Numbered from the stretch's first letter, positions 12,585 to 24,760 are shown. The stretch is 64,000 bases of DNA from Corallium rubrum (GCA_964035015.1 CAXIUP010000292.1:473201-537200), one strand, 5' to 3'. The notes: generated by a model not told the origin, from the sequence alone. Numbers and translations: made by a program.

Positions 12585-15500
12585 TCATACCCTGTTCCAG
12601 ATATATTGTAATGTTTCTATATAAATATCTATACCATGAAAATCACTTTCTCGCAATGGATTTATAGCTCTGTTTAACCCAACTAGGCCATTTTGCTGCA
12701 TAGGTTGTGCTGTTTCTGGGACTTCTACAATGTTGCTTTGAGTTTCATCAGGTAAAACATCAATTGCATTCCAATCAACTCCATACAAATTTATTTCCTA
12801 AATAAAAGTAAAGGTAATCTTTGTCAAACTACAGTACAATATTATGTTATTCCTTGGCTTTTACTGCTCTTAAATCCACCTTGCTTATGGCTGCTGCTAA
12901 AATCTTCACTTGGGAAACAACTTACTAGTATCATTACTGTATGTCTGATTCTGTGAAAGTGAAATATTTTTGTCAAGTTTTAATATACTGACTTTGGTTC
13001 AAAATAATATTTTTTCCATGTGCAACAATACATTAACTTAAACAATCTGGGTGCTTTACATTTTCAAGTGACTGATGATCCAGCTGTATCCTTGGTTTGT
13101 GTTTATATTCATTTTTATTATAACCACTCTCTTGCAAACTCAAATATGTGTAAGCCCCATAAACGAGCTTATCAGCTCTTAAGTTCACAAGAAAAAAGCT
13201 AAAATGGTCTGCCTAATATATTTTAACTTTATACTTATTATAATTATAAGATAACTTTATATTTATCTTCTGTTGGTACATTGAGGCAGCTGTTTACTTT
13301 TAAATTCTTAAATTGTCCTTACAGTACCTGATTAATTAACATTGGTTCCTCATTCACACCAAAATTTGTAGCAAACATGCCAGTCAGCCAGAGTTGTTCA
13401 GGGGATTTGTTTCCTTCTGTACTTAAGGGTGCCTTATTGCAGCTTTCTCTAAATGTTTCCAAGTTCCGGTTTATTCTGGGTATAAACACGTAATGTAGGG
13501 CAAACAAATGGATTTCATCAGAAGGGTCAAACAGACCATGTTCCTCCATAAAAAAGAACAAATTGTAAAACAAAGATGTGCAAGCTACAAACACATCCCG
13601 CCAAAGCCTTTCAATGCGTTGATTATGAACGCTCCTGCCTGTTGTAATGTGACTCCCTCGGTTTACACCACGGTTAGTCAGCATGTACATGGCAACAACG
13701 GTATTTTCACCTCCTTTGTCTGAACGTACCCTACTTGGAATTCCATATGCACTTACTGCTTCCTCGAACTGTTCAAGCACTGTGGATGCCTTGTTATTGT
13801 TGCTGCATTTAAGGAAAACTATAAGACGAGAGTAGCCATCGATTCCACCGTGTATTACGATCCGCCATCTACAACCAAAGTGAAAAAGTTGCAATCTGGT
13901 TCAGAGCTTCATAAAGGTTGTTGATGGTTACAAATGGTATTATATACAGTTGTACATGTATTAATGTAAGAATGATAAAATTTTAAAATAATGCCTGCTA
14001 ATTAACTGACTTTAGAGTGAGCAACACTTAAACTAATATTACTGTAACAGTGGCTGTCAAGGTAACACAGATAGTAAAGAACAATTTGCCTGTGTTGCAG
14101 CCCTAAAAGTAGGGCTGTGATGCAGGCTAAGAAAAATGGGACACAACATGTGGATTCCATTCATTGCAACAAGAGCAAGATTATTTTATGTCTGATGTAA
14201 TTAATGAAAAGTGATGATCAGAATGCCAATCGGTAAATCAATATCAATCGATAGCAATTATCTAATTAGCCTGCGCAGAGACTTCTACCTACTTTAACCC
14301 CAAGAGGATTAGGTAGAAGTTTGTGAACAGGCTATTATCTAATATTTATTTATCTCAATTGGTATTTGCTAGTTGATGACCAATCGGTTATCACAACAAT
14401 CCATCCATTCACCAATCAACAACTATTGATTGCTATTGGTTTTCAATGATTCTTAAGACTCATCCATGCAAAAAAGGTAAAAAATTCAATTACATGCTAA
14501 GATTTCATCTTGGTATTCATAGCTTTACAATGTGTTTTGTTAGGGGATCATGCCAACAAATTTTGCAGTAAAATTCACTAGATGCAAACTGTTTATTTTA
14601 CTTTGACAGTAAAGGCCCTTTCCCTCATGTAGGTCAAGGAGGCGACAGTTGGGTGAATGCACACAGCGAGATACAACACCTAAGAGAGAAGAAAAAAGAG
14701 GAAAGAAGAAGAAAGCTATTCTATTCATAAATCAGCAAACCTTTCATTATTTTTTAACATTTTAGTTTTGTGAAAACCAATCCAATACATACAGTTCATC
14801 AATCCCTATAAACAACTGATACCAACTGATAGTCACAAAAATCTCTGGTTGATTGCCCATCGGTTATCAATCAATTAATTGTTATAGCTTGATACTGATC
14901 TTTATCAATTGTCAATTTTATACACCAAAAGACAACTGCATTGGGGCATAGAATTGGAGTAACTAAACTGGTCAGTATTAAAAAAAAAGTTACTGTTATG
15001 TAATTACACTAACCTGATCAATTTATGATTTCCATCGATATGCCATAAACACTGGGGACCAGCCACACGATATTGTCGTCGATTAATTACCCTCATTTGT
15101 AAGCCACGCAATAATACTCCCTCAGGATCAACTCTTCGCATACTTTCTCTTGTGCGATCTTGCCGCACTGTATAACCACGTTGTGAAAGAAAACCCCTCA
15201 TTCTCTTATATCCCGTGTTCGGAAAGTTATGAAGTATTTCCGATATCACGTTGTCAAGGTCTTCATCTGCTATTTCCGAGTAGCTGTTCCTCAGAGAAAG
15301 GCCAAACTCTCTGATTCTTCTTTCTACGGTGCTGAGACTGACATTGAGCAAACGAGCCATTTCTGATACCGTAAATCTACGCTCTATAAAGAATTCAAGC
15401 TGCTCCTTTCTCACATTATAGCGTGGTCTTCCCCTTGTTACCGAAATCAGTTGTTCGGTGTGATATAAACTACTTACATGTTGAAGAGGTTGTTGCTCAA

Positions 15501-15726
15501 TTCCGTCTGCCAACAGTGCACGAGCTTCTCTTAAAGAATCTAAGATGAGATCTCCCTGCGGTAATAAGTCACTGTACCTTAAAATTGCTTCGTATAAGCA
15601 GTCGACTCGGTAAATAGCATGTTCAATAGCAGCAGCATTAGTGTGTTCTTCATCAAGCACACGAATAACCCGGTTTACACTGCTTTGAAGACGTAGTATA
15701 TACATGGACGTCGTGGCACCCGCCAT
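12585..15726 (-). CDS. Integrase/transposase of element A1, three exons, intact
   Basis: Exons 15,014-15,726, 13,328-13,868 and 12,585-12,797 have GT/AG borders (gttagt and gtactg donors) and compatible phases. They total 1,467 nt, encoding 488 residues without a stop. The N-terminal third has a helix-turn-helix-like segment at about residues 130-170. The catalytic core has the first Asp in HIDGNHKL at the end of exon 1, the second in RSDKGGEN, and the Glu in RIERLWRD with 35 residues between the last two: the D-D-35-E of IS3 and retroviral integrases. Exon 3 is an acidic tail conserved in element B. The start (ATG at 15,726-15,724) was chosen because it lies ~290 bp from the terminus, as in B, and begins M-A. 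An intact frame with intron positions shared with B suggests recent function. Confidence 0.85.
13869..15013 (-). other. Intron 1 of the A1 integrase gene
   Basis: 1,145 bp with no coding signal. It contains an imperfect hairpin at about 14,268-14,333 (arms around AGCCTG...TTCTACCTA) and AT-rich CAATCGGT-like motifs repeated on both strands between 14,230 and 14,900. The corresponding B intron sits at the identical codon position. Confidence 0.7.
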
Positions 15727-16012
15727 ATTGCTTTTTGGGGGGAAACCCCACACCCCTGATAACCAATATGACGTCATATGCGACACTGATTTTGGAAATG
15801 CACGACTGACATGATGTTCTGACGAAAGGACGTCAGACTATTATGCAAAGCCATTTTTGAAATGATAGACTGGCACGATGTCCTGCAACGGACTTTATTA
15901 CCTCACAATATAATGGCAATTATGAACTGAACGATGCCTGTATTGCATAACATAATTGGGTTTCATCAAGACATAATTGGAAGATGAATATTGAAGGTAA
16001 TCACCCCCCATA
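15727..16012 (-). promoter_or_regulatory. Right terminal region and 5' leader of the A1 integrase gene
   Basis: Terminus TATGGGGGGTGATTACC followed by ~270 bp to the start codon. By analogy with B, this holds the promoter and transposase-binding sites. The ~20-bp subterminal tandem repeats that are conspicuous in B are not evident here; only scattered ATTATG motifs are seen. The promoter role is inferred. Confidence 0.45.
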
Positions 16013-16027
16013 CAAAAGTACTTTACC

Positions 16028-19000
16028 TTTTGCAATGTCGTCCAATTCCCTTTTTCTTTTGTGAATAACGTTATAAATCACGAGCCCTTGGACAAGTAAC
16101 TTTCTGTTGCAATTCAACATGTCGATATCAAGGCCCGACTCAAAGATATATGGAGCTATTCATCCTTAAGCTTGGAATGAGGGACTTTATCAAGAGGAAG
16201 GTTTTCGAGCTGAAACACAAAAATACGTTACCGTTAACGTCAATCATACGACAGTTACTTCTCAACTTCTTTATGGTGCTTTATGAAGACGTACAATAAC
16301 TTTCTCCCTTATGCACAAACCCAATGATTTGGCGGCAATATATACTTCGTATTTCTGTATAAGCTGCACACTTTTTCAATGATTCAAACAATGAAAGAGA
16401 TGAAAGTTGTAATATTAAAGACGCAGCTCTTGAGCTCTTTTTGACTGCCTGTGTAATATATATGTCACTTAAAAAATTACCTCCGTAATGTATCCTCTTA
16501 AGTCGATATCTGGTATGTCTTGCAAACTTAACGAAAGACTTTCGAGGGAAATATCGTCGTCAATGCCATCAGCGGTTAATCTCCAGTACTGTACAACTGC
16601 TGGAGACAGGCCATATAGAACTGGACCTCCATGTAAAACCGAGTGTTCGATGATTCGGCCTATAGCTCTGAAACCACCTGTACACCTCAGCGCGTGATCA
16701 TGGATTGGCACCTTGTGGTTCTCCTCTCCCTCGAAAAATAGAAACGGCTTCCCGCTTTTTTCAATTCCGTCCTCTACAATTTTAATTGCGCAAAGTAAAA
16801 ATTCTCTTACGGGGCCACTTCCTACTCCTTCCTCCCCTTCAAATTTAACACGAGGTTTTGCTTTGAGCTTAAGCTGTGGGCTTTTATAACAGCCTAAGAT
16901 GTCTTTCTTAAGCTCATCCAACCCGTCCTCTCTAGATACTGTAAACCTTTGCCTAGATAAAGACTCATTCACATTATCTCGTCTAAAATCTTGCAACGTC
17001 TGTGTCTTGTCCGCTTCGTTGCTGCTACATGTATCTGTCTGGTTATTGCTGGGTGTTTCCATGCTTAGACTGGTTGTGCTGATTATCTCTAGATCATCAG
17101 CATCTTCATCATCCTGTATAGCTATAAAATATGACAGAGATAAAACAAGCACGACACATCTACAGTATATAATAGTACTTAGTCTAGCATATCTTCGATT
17201 TGCCCCATGTTTAACTTTACTAAATAATTTTTTCTATTAATATGTTTGCAAAGAGCTCGTTTGATGTACACTGTGCATGTTAATACAGGAATGCGCTCAC
17301 GCCAGGCGGCGCTGGGCGGGCCCGCCTGGCACTACACACCACCGCCCGGCACAAAATAAGATTTTTAGAATCCCACCCGGCACCCCGGCAGGTTTTTCAG
17401 TATCATCGACATAAAAAGGAAAAGCATCGTATGAATTAGAATTTATTGTCCTGGTGTTGTTTGTTCTCATTTCGTCAGTGAAGGTTATAAAATCTGAATT
17501 TCTACTGTAGTTTATGCATTTCACATATAATGTTAACAGAATAAAGAGATGATTAAAATGTAAGCCATGAAAACAGTGCAGTCTGTTTTGCAGAAAAAGT
17601 GGCAATGCCAAAAAGCCAAAAGTCCATGATGAGCCTATGGTGGAAAGCAGAATCCAAAATTTTATGATGGAAACAGCTATAAACCTGAAAGCAAGCTGAT
17701 GTTTAGTTTCAAAAGTAATACTGTACTAGAGGGACTTACCGAGAACTTTCACCACCATCACCCTGTTTAAGCATGCCGTAAATGCAAGGCTCTGCCCTTT
17801 TCTTTTTGCACTATTAAAATACAATATTCTTCTATAAGAAACTGCTAAAACCTTGCTACCGCACACAGAAAACAGGAAGCATTAAACTATGAAATTTTGT
17901 AACAATACAAACGTTGAAATTCTAAGCATAAGAAGATGGTACCTTGGGTTGACTACCATGAACAGACTGATGATGTTCTTCAATTGTGCTCACGGGAACC
18001 ATAGCCTCACATGTAATGCATGAAATAACTGGTCCAAAATCATCCTAAAATGCACAGAAAACATGGTATATAAAGCTGCTGATGGATGATGCATAAGGCT
18101 GGCACAAAGCATTCACACTCTACCTACCTCTATTCCTTCCTCTTCATTGCTACTATCAATAACTAGGTCTTTCTGTAATGGCTTGATATATATTTTACAT
18201 TGACCAGCAACTTCTTTTAATTTTTTGGGCACATATGGAGGTTTTAAATGGTAAAATGAAGAGTTTTCTCCAGAACGGTCATATAGTAAGAGCTCGTAAC
18301 CAGCTGAACTAAGTTTTGGAAATGCCTCCAGTATCTTATCGTGAAAATGTGTGCTATTGCCATCCACATGAAATGTCACAGTCGAGTCTCCAAGACCTGC
18401 ACTTGACAACATAGTTCGCTCTTTAACAGTTGTTGGAGGTTTAATTGCATTGACACTTGCTAAGCAAACAAACTTGAGAGAGCAAGTTGGAACTTTTTGC
18501 TTTGACACAGATTTACCCCTTTTCGGCTGTTTCCCTTTCGCAGCATATCCGAAAAGTCTCCAGTGTTCACTGACTTGTTGGTTTCTTCCAGGAGTATGCA
18601 TGGAAACTCTTGGCAAATGCCCGTGTTCGATTGCATTGTGCTCGATGAACTTGGACTCAGCAGCGTTGGGCCTTGTGATGAACTTGCAACCTGTGTGGGG
18701 CCATGCCTAGTTGTGTCCTCAGATTGACTTGCTAAACCAAGTATTTGAATAAAAAAGTAATTAATTCATAACTGCAAATTGCCTGATTGCAAATGAATAT
18801 TTACTATATCAGGAAAAGATCCCCTGAAGAATTCCTGTTGATAGTGTGCACCCGCTATTAAATTGAAACCAATTGCCTACTTTCATACTGAGGGGGACTG
18901 GGTATGAGTCCCCTGAATATTAAGAACCACATAATCAGAAAGAGCACATCAACCTATACAAAATCCCGAAGTTTGGTGTTAACCGGGTCAATACTGACCA

Positions 19001-19473
19001 AAATACAGCCATTCAAAAACTCCAAAATTTACTAAGAAATGTATGGATTGCCGGACACTTTGTCCAGATGACCATACATCAAAAACCAAGAACAAGTACT
19101 GGGCAAACATTTGTAAAGCCTTATGAGTATTCATGTTAAGTACTGTGAACTCATCAACGGTATAAAAGGCATTCGTATTTGCATATTATTACCGGTATTC
19201 TCGAGGGTATATCATGAATATACATGACACTATATATACAGCAACATGAATATTTACATATTAAATATATGCCACACTCACTCGATATTACAACATTCTT
19301 ATTACTAATACTTGAGAAAACATAAACTCACCTGTTGCCTGTTGTCTCAATCGTTCAGCCACCTCTAAAAGGGCATCTCTGGCCGAATTTATTTCATTTG
19401 GATTCATGATATTAAAGTTTGAGTCTTCGTATAAAATAACTAAATCCACGTGCTCAAAAATCACATCACGCAA
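16028..19473 (-). pseudogene. A2 ubiquitin-ligase-like gene: N-terminal region, UBZ-like finger, HECT N-lobe
   Basis: Exons on minus with good borders: 19,332 to about 19,473 (gtgagt donor), 18,128-18,690, 17,943-18,044, possibly 17,751-17,773, about 16,481-17,124, and 16,028-16,209. The second exon aligns with the N-terminal region of the B protein (FVCL...LG...FH...EAFPKL). The third encodes C-x2-C-x11-H-x4-H, a variant UBZ-like finger. No CUE exon was found. The 16.5-17.1 kb exon is a HECT N-lobe (GSGPVREFL, FFEG...HKVPIHDHAL). The last exon reads to a TAG at 16,156, but the next frame continues the homology (FESGLD...HKRKRELDDI) to a donor at 16,027. This indicates a one-base frameshift. 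It is related to G2E3-like HECT proteins. Confidence 0.6.
17285..17420. other. GC-rich patch in an A2 intron
   Basis: A locally GC-rich stretch with GGCGGGC/GCCCGCC self-complementary segments inside an otherwise AT-rich intron (17,125-17,750). No gene seen; possibly a small MITE. Confidence 0.3.
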
Positions 19474-19884
19474 CCTTAACGCAGCAAGAAAGCCTGGGCT
19501 CTAGTTGCGCGTGCCGGGGGGAGTTCAACGTAGCGGTAATTAATATTGGCGGACATTTTACGCGGTGCTGTATCACCGTCAATGTTGACTTCTCAAATTT
19601 ATGTAGTGATTCGTTTTCAACCTTTTTTGAAACTTCAACACTGGAAATTAGTTCAATATTCATACTTCAATGTTGCTGGAAAATGTTCAATTTGTCTACG
19701 GCATACCGAATTTGGTATGTCCAATATTCTGATTAACTATAATGACGGAAATATGTTGAATTGCAGGAAAGTTGAATTTCAGCAGGATGTTGAATTTGAT
19801 ATGTTCAATGTTGAATTTAACTTCAATGACGGAAACATGTTGAATTAAAATAAACATGAATATTGGCGGTAATCTGACACCATA

Positions 19885-21290
19885 CTTCCTTGACAGAAAT
19901 CCTTGGGAGGACATTTATTTGCTGTTTATTAGTTAATGGAACTTTTATTATTTTAATCTTTGGAAAATCAGTTACACATGCTTGCAATTGATGTTTAATG
20001 ATTGTGGCCAGCTACTATCTTTGTCCAGGCATGTTTTGTAAATAAATTTGTGCAAAACCACCATGTACAACAGTGGTGTATAATATGCCTAACCAGTTAA
20101 ACCTCAAGTGTTTAATATTGAAGTGTATAAGCAGGTGTGTACCAGGTGGAAGAGGGGTGAATACTATTACTCTAAATTACTAGGGCTTCCCCCCCCCCCT
20201 CATTGCCATCCTTGGAATGAGAAAAACCCTTTTGTCAGTATGAACTTTGACCTCACCGCCCAAATATTTAGTCAAGTGTCCATCCACTACTGGGTATAAG
20301 TGGTAGTAATTTCCAACAATAAATTTATTACTCGATTGTAGGAATAATACAATGCGAGTAAGTTTCTCTCGAATGAAATGAAACTTCTTGACCATTATGA
20401 ACCTCCTGACAAAGTGTATTTGCTTGAAAGGTCGAGAAGTTTCATTCTCATTTTAGGTCGGCAGATACTTATTTACCCACATCGCAATACTTTTATTGCT
20501 ATAATAATATGTAATAACTGTAAAATTTATAAGTTGTAGGTGTCGATTAGACAGGAAAATCTTTAATTTGTATTTACATAATTATTTACATATATACATT
20601 ATATGTAGTAGGTAATATACAGGTAATATCAAATATGATACCAAGCAAAGATACCCAGTAAGGATAAAATAATTCATATATTATCCATTGCCAATGATAC
20701 CAAGCAAAGTTAAATAAATCACAGATTATCCATCCACTCCAGTAAATAATAACAACTATATTGATGAGAAAATAAGTTGTTTCAATATAAATAGTATTCA
20801 CAAAAAAACATGCCACACTTAAGAATTGCCATTACGTTAATGTCATACCTTCATACACAAAGTTTCTAGATAACTCAGAGAGCGTGTGAATGGCCTTTTT
20901 TTTGGTGGACCTTGTCAAGATTAGCGAAGTGGGGAGGAGCCTTGCGTCCTGACTTCATGATCTTGTACAGAAGTCTATATTATACCAACAACATTCAAAA
21001 ACATTGATTATAGTATAGTATGAGAGAATGATTCTTCTCCTGCAAAAGTTAAAATAATGAGGAAAACTAATAAATTATATACTAGTAACGTCGACTCTGC
21101 AGTCTGCATCGACACAACATAAAACATGCAACAGTCCGATCGAATTGAACTGAGTTCTACGTACCCTATGTCTACAGATTTTCGATTCAGGCTTTGTTGA
21201 AGCAACACCAAGACAGCCAGTGACAGTGTCAGTCGGAAATTTCGCCATTTACAGATAAGACATCCTCGAAAAACGACTTCTGATTCATGA
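19885..21290. other. No gene recognised
   Basis: AT-rich sequence between the A2 terminus and the rDNA fragment. It contains a C-run near 20,190 and an ATGATACCAAGCAAAG motif occurring twice (about 20,634 and 20,694). No coding, RNA or terminal-repeat signal that I can support. Confidence 0.5.
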
Positions 21291-22093
21291 AGCTTGAAGA
21301 GTTGTGAAATTTCTGACCGGAAGTCAATCATGCGCGTGTCTGCGCATGAGCAGAACGACAAAAGTCAGAAATTTCGCGTCACACCGGACAGGGGCTCATG
21401 TCCAGGTCGACCCCGACACGCTATCGGGCAAGAAGGGGCTTTTGGCGTTGACGCCGTCGCCGCGACTTCCGGTAAGTGAAACGCGCCTGTCAACCCAGGA
21501 CGCAATTGAGTACGACGAACTGTTGGTGGAAAGAGCTCTGCAACGTTGGCTTGATACACCCCCACGGCGTTTTCAAACAGCTCCAGTTCAACCGCGCTAT
21601 AGAGGAGAGGGGGGTGCCAGGCAATATATGTCCGCACTACTACCTACCACTTCTATCTGGTTCAAACTGGTAATTACCATGTGCACTTTTCTTTGGGTCT
21701 TTCCAAGAACCAAAAATGCGTGCGAGTGTTGTGCGGGGCTGTTCGCTGAACAACGTCCAAAAGTGTCTTGTGGGAACCAAGCTATAAATTCGCTTGAACA
21801 TATGGGAAAGATTCCAACGCCGACGGCCGGACCCGTTCGTTCGCCGGAGGAATTTTTCGCCAAGAAAATCCAAAGACGGTGGCAAATAAAAAAGAAATAA
21901 CGCAAAGCAAAGTGAAACAACAACTCGAAAATAAAAAAACGAGGTTTGTTGTTGTCGTCCTCGTCGTCGTCGTCGCCGCACTGCAAACGAAAAGTGATCT
22001 AGGACGAGGACGGGAAGCCTGCCGCCACCCCGGTCCCCGGGTGGGTTGGCAGTGCCGTCGTCTCCGCACGGAGTGGTGTTGTCGCGTCGCAGC
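21291..22093 (+). other. Probable rDNA 5' external transcribed spacer
   Basis: GC-richer than its surroundings, with TCG/GTC runs near 21,955-21,980. It runs directly into the 18S start, as a 5' ETS would. Open frames of up to ~200 codons occur in several frames at once, as expected for GC-rich non-coding DNA. The left limit is approximate. Confidence 0.5.
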
Positions 22094-22259
22094 TAACTGG
22101 TTGATCGTGCCAGAAACATATGCTTGTCTCAAAGATTAAGCCATGCATGTCTAAGTATAAGCACTTGTACTCTGAAACTGCGAATGGCTCATTAAATCAG
22201 TTATCGTTTATTTGATTGTACCTCTACTACTTGGATAACCGTAGTAATTCTAGAGCTAA
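22094..22259 (+). pseudogene. 18S rRNA 5' fragment, degenerate, cut by a Harbinger element
   Basis: Matches the conserved 5' end of eukaryotic 18S: CTGGTTGATC...GCCAG, ATATGCTTGTCTCAAAGATT, AAGCCATGCATGTCTAAGTA, and GTAATTCTAGAGCTAA at the end. It departs from consensus in the first ~30 bases (a short deletion after GCCAG) and at several later sites. It stops exactly where 18S should continue TACATGC, where the Harbinger terminus begins. This is not a functional rRNA gene. Confidence 0.88.
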
Positions 22260-22411
22260 GGCCTGGTTCATACGTCATATTTAATTCAGACGAATTTAAT
22301 TCAGACGAATTTAATTCATAGTTAGCTTCGTCGGCTTTGTCGATTCGTTTCATGCGACGAATTTAATTCAGACGAATTTAATCCTTACCGAGCCATCACT
22401 CATTATGGTCA

Positions 22412-23758
22412 GTGGAAAACATCAGAATTAAAATGGCGCCGTTTTGGAAAGACTCGAGGCAATGTATGGCAATTTTATTAAATAAAATTAGAAGTGAAAG
22501 AAGGAAAAGAAAGAAAATACGTCGAATGATGATTACTGTGGTGGTCCTGAGGAAAAGGTTCCTTCTACGAATATGTTCTATTTTATGTTTCTTGTTGCAG
22601 TCTTTGGATAAACGTTATGAACGTCCCCTGCGTTCATGTCGTCGTCATTGTCGTAATATGGGATGGTGGGATTTGGTTTGGAGGACATATGATGACACCA
22701 GATTTAAAAAAACTTTCCGTGTGTCCTGACAAACCTTTAATTATATATTGGACAATATTCGAATGGATATAACAAAAGATATTATGTCTGAAACTCCTAT
22801 ATCGCCAGAGTGCAGACTAGCTATCTGTTTGTACAGAATAGGCAGAGGGGATTACCTCTACACAATTGCGGAATTGTTTAGACTTGGTGTTTCAACTGTG
22901 CATGGTATTATTGTTGAAGTTTCCCAAGCAATTATTAATAATTTTTGGAAAACAGCAGTGCAGGACATTTTCCCAACTAATGTACAGCAATTCACAGAAA
23001 AAAGTCTCGATATGGATCAGTTATGGCAATTCCCATGTACCTGGGATGCTATAGATGGGTGTCATCTTCTCATACAGTGCCCACCTGGAGGACAGGAAGC
23101 TAGAAAAGAGTATCATAATTTTAAAAATTTTTACTCTATTGTCATGATGGCCATCATTGATGCACAAGATCGTTTTGTGTGGGTGAGCATTGGTTTCCCA
23201 GGAAATTCCCATGATTCAGTAATTTTACAGTCTACCCAATTATGGCAAGATATCACTGACAGCAATATTATACCTTCAGTGGGCAAAGAAATTGAGGGAA
23301 CAGTTGTTTATCCATTGATAATTGGTGACTCTGCTTTTCCATTCAGGAGATGGCTAATGAAACCATATGGCAATGCTACCCTGAGCCCCAAAGAGAGCAA
23401 TTTTAATTACCGTCTGAGCAGAGCTAGGATGGTAATGGAGCGAGCATTCGGACAGCTCAAGAGCAGATGGCGAATTTTATACAGAAAGTCAGAATGTGAG
23501 CCAGACAGTGTTAAGCTAGCAGCACTCGCATGTGTTGTTCTGCATAACATTTGTCTTAGTAATGGTGATCACCTCCCCCTACAACTTGATCTTATTGGTA
23601 ATTATCAAAGTCATCAGAGGAACAGGGAAAAAATAAGGAAATTGTTACAAATGAGAAGTTGTGTAAAAAAAAATGACTCATCCAAAGTTGCTGGAGCAAT
23701 CAGGACTGCTCTTGCACAAAAACTCTGGAAGGAAAAAGAAGGACACGGTGTACAGTAA
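22412..23758 (+). pseudogene. Harbinger DDE nuclease (HARBI1-like) with one in-frame stop
   Basis: A single frame from 22,412 to 23,758 is interrupted only by a TGA at 22,727-22,729, where relatives have a coding residue (RVS-stop-QTFNYIL). The part before it holds a basic, Arg-rich N-terminus. The 336 residues after it carry a helix-turn-helix (LFRLGVSTVHGIIVEV) and the DDE core: WDAIDGCHLLI, then IGDSAFPFRRWLM, then the Glu in RMVMERAFGQLK. A CGA to TGA transition would explain the stop. The downstream ATG at 22,748 leaves the whole catalytic core open, so a shortened product is possible. Confidence 0.82.
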
Positions 23759-24252
23759 TGCAAAGTAGTAATTTCATTACATTACATTGCAGAAACTGTA
23801 TTTCTGTCCTTATAGTTATGATCAACGATATGTACAGTAGATGTCTAACGTAAGGCCCATTGGCCTTTGCTTGAAACAGACATCTAGTACACTCAATAAT
23901 TTCAGCTGTACACCAACCTTACTATATTTCGATATGTATTTCAACACTGCCTATGCAGCACACTGTGTTATTTCACTATATAGATAAATTAGGGTGCCTA
24001 TTCACCAAATGGCTTACAATCAGGATTTTACACTATGTGCCAAAATTAACATTTGTGGTACTGTAAAAGTCAATAAATGACTCTTCACGAGTTTTCAGTA
24101 ATGATTTGATTTTTAATATTCAATATCAACATAAAATTCAATATCACATTTTTAATATTCAATATCAACATAAACATAAACATAAACAAATATTTACAGT
24201 AATTCATTGGAAGTATCTAAAAATCAGTCCTTCTGTAACAGCATTGTTTTAA

Positions 24253-24743
24253 AGGGATCCCCAACTGTTTGAACAAATAGACATCGAAATGTTGTCGTAC
24301 TTTTTTCAAAATGCATTGACCAAAAGTTTAAAAATAATTTAGTTTTCCAAAATATTGCATACGAGTTAGAGCTGATTTAATTATGGGTGCTGCCATCTTG
24401 AATTGTGACATCAAATGGTTGCAACTGAATACTGTAATAGCATGACTGCAAGACCTGGTTGTTTTGGCATTTTCTTTAATTTAGTGTCATTTCAGTGTTC
24501 CAATTGGAATTAATTTAAGGAAAATGCCAAAACAACCAAAGTGTAGCAGTTGTGCTACTATTTGGGTGCAGCCATTTGATGTCACAATTTAAGATGGTGG
24601 TGCCCATGATTAAATCAGCTCTAACTCGTATGCAATATTTTGGAAAACTAAATTATTTTTGATTTTTTTGTCAATGCATTCTCCAACATAGACGACATTG
24701 CCAACATTTCAATGCTTACTTGTTCAAACAGTTGGGGATCCCT
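24253..24743. mobile_element. MITE with long inverted repeats and TTAA duplication
   Basis: 491 bp. Left end AGGGATCCCCAACTGTTTG and right end its reverse complement; the arms pair over well over 100 bp each. Flanked by TTAA at 24,249-24,252 and 24,744-24,747, which fits piggyBac or Kolobok families. No coding. Lies in the spacer between the two Harbinger genes. Confidence 0.85.
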
Positions 24744-24760
24744 TTAAAATTTAAACAACG

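Larger units (their letters stand above)
1..16012 (+). mobile_element. DNA transposon A1 (IS3EU-like), left end outside window, nested in A2
   Basis: The right end is at 16,012: read on the minus strand it begins TATGGGGGGTGATTACC, matching the terminus of element B (TATGAGGGGTGATTACC). The six bases after it, caaaag (16,013-16,018), are the presumed target duplication; its partner would be off the left edge. Gene order matches B: a ubiquitin-ligase-type gene on plus (UBZ exon 6,419-6,500; linker exon 7,733-7,775; CUE exon 7,935-8,073) converging on a three-exon integrase on minus. A BEL/Pao element and a Penelope-like element lie inside it. No HECT exon is visible between 8.1 and 12.5 kb, so that part appears deleted. 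The superfamily name is from memory of integrase-type DNA transposons with 6-bp duplications. Confidence 0.72.
16019..19884 (-). mobile_element. DNA transposon A2 (IS3EU-like), visible right part, interrupted by A1
   Basis: The right end is placed at 19,884: the minus strand begins TATGGTGTCAGATTACCGCC, alignable with B's terminus at TATG and GATTACCGCC. Its gene reads inward from that end, as the ligase gene of B does. The left part is cut at 16,012/16,019 by A1, so the HECT C-lobe exon, integrase gene and left end should lie beyond A1's off-window end. It is more degraded than A1 and B. The terminus assignment rests on a short match and is the weakest part. Confidence 0.5.

Noticed and set aside
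16028-19473. An ordinary host HECT (G2E3-like) gene
   Set aside because: Gene layout, position beside a TATG...GATTACCGCC terminus, and matching exons in element B favour transposon cargo. A host origin of the ancestral domain set remains possible.
21304-21900. A ~198-codon open frame upstream of the 18S fragment
   Set aside because: Overlapping frames are open on both strands in GC-rich DNA running straight into 18S, which fits transcribed spacer; no recognisable domain.
22094-22259. Functional 18S rRNA gene
   Set aside because: Only the first ~165 bases are present, with changes in conserved positions, and it is cut by a transposon.
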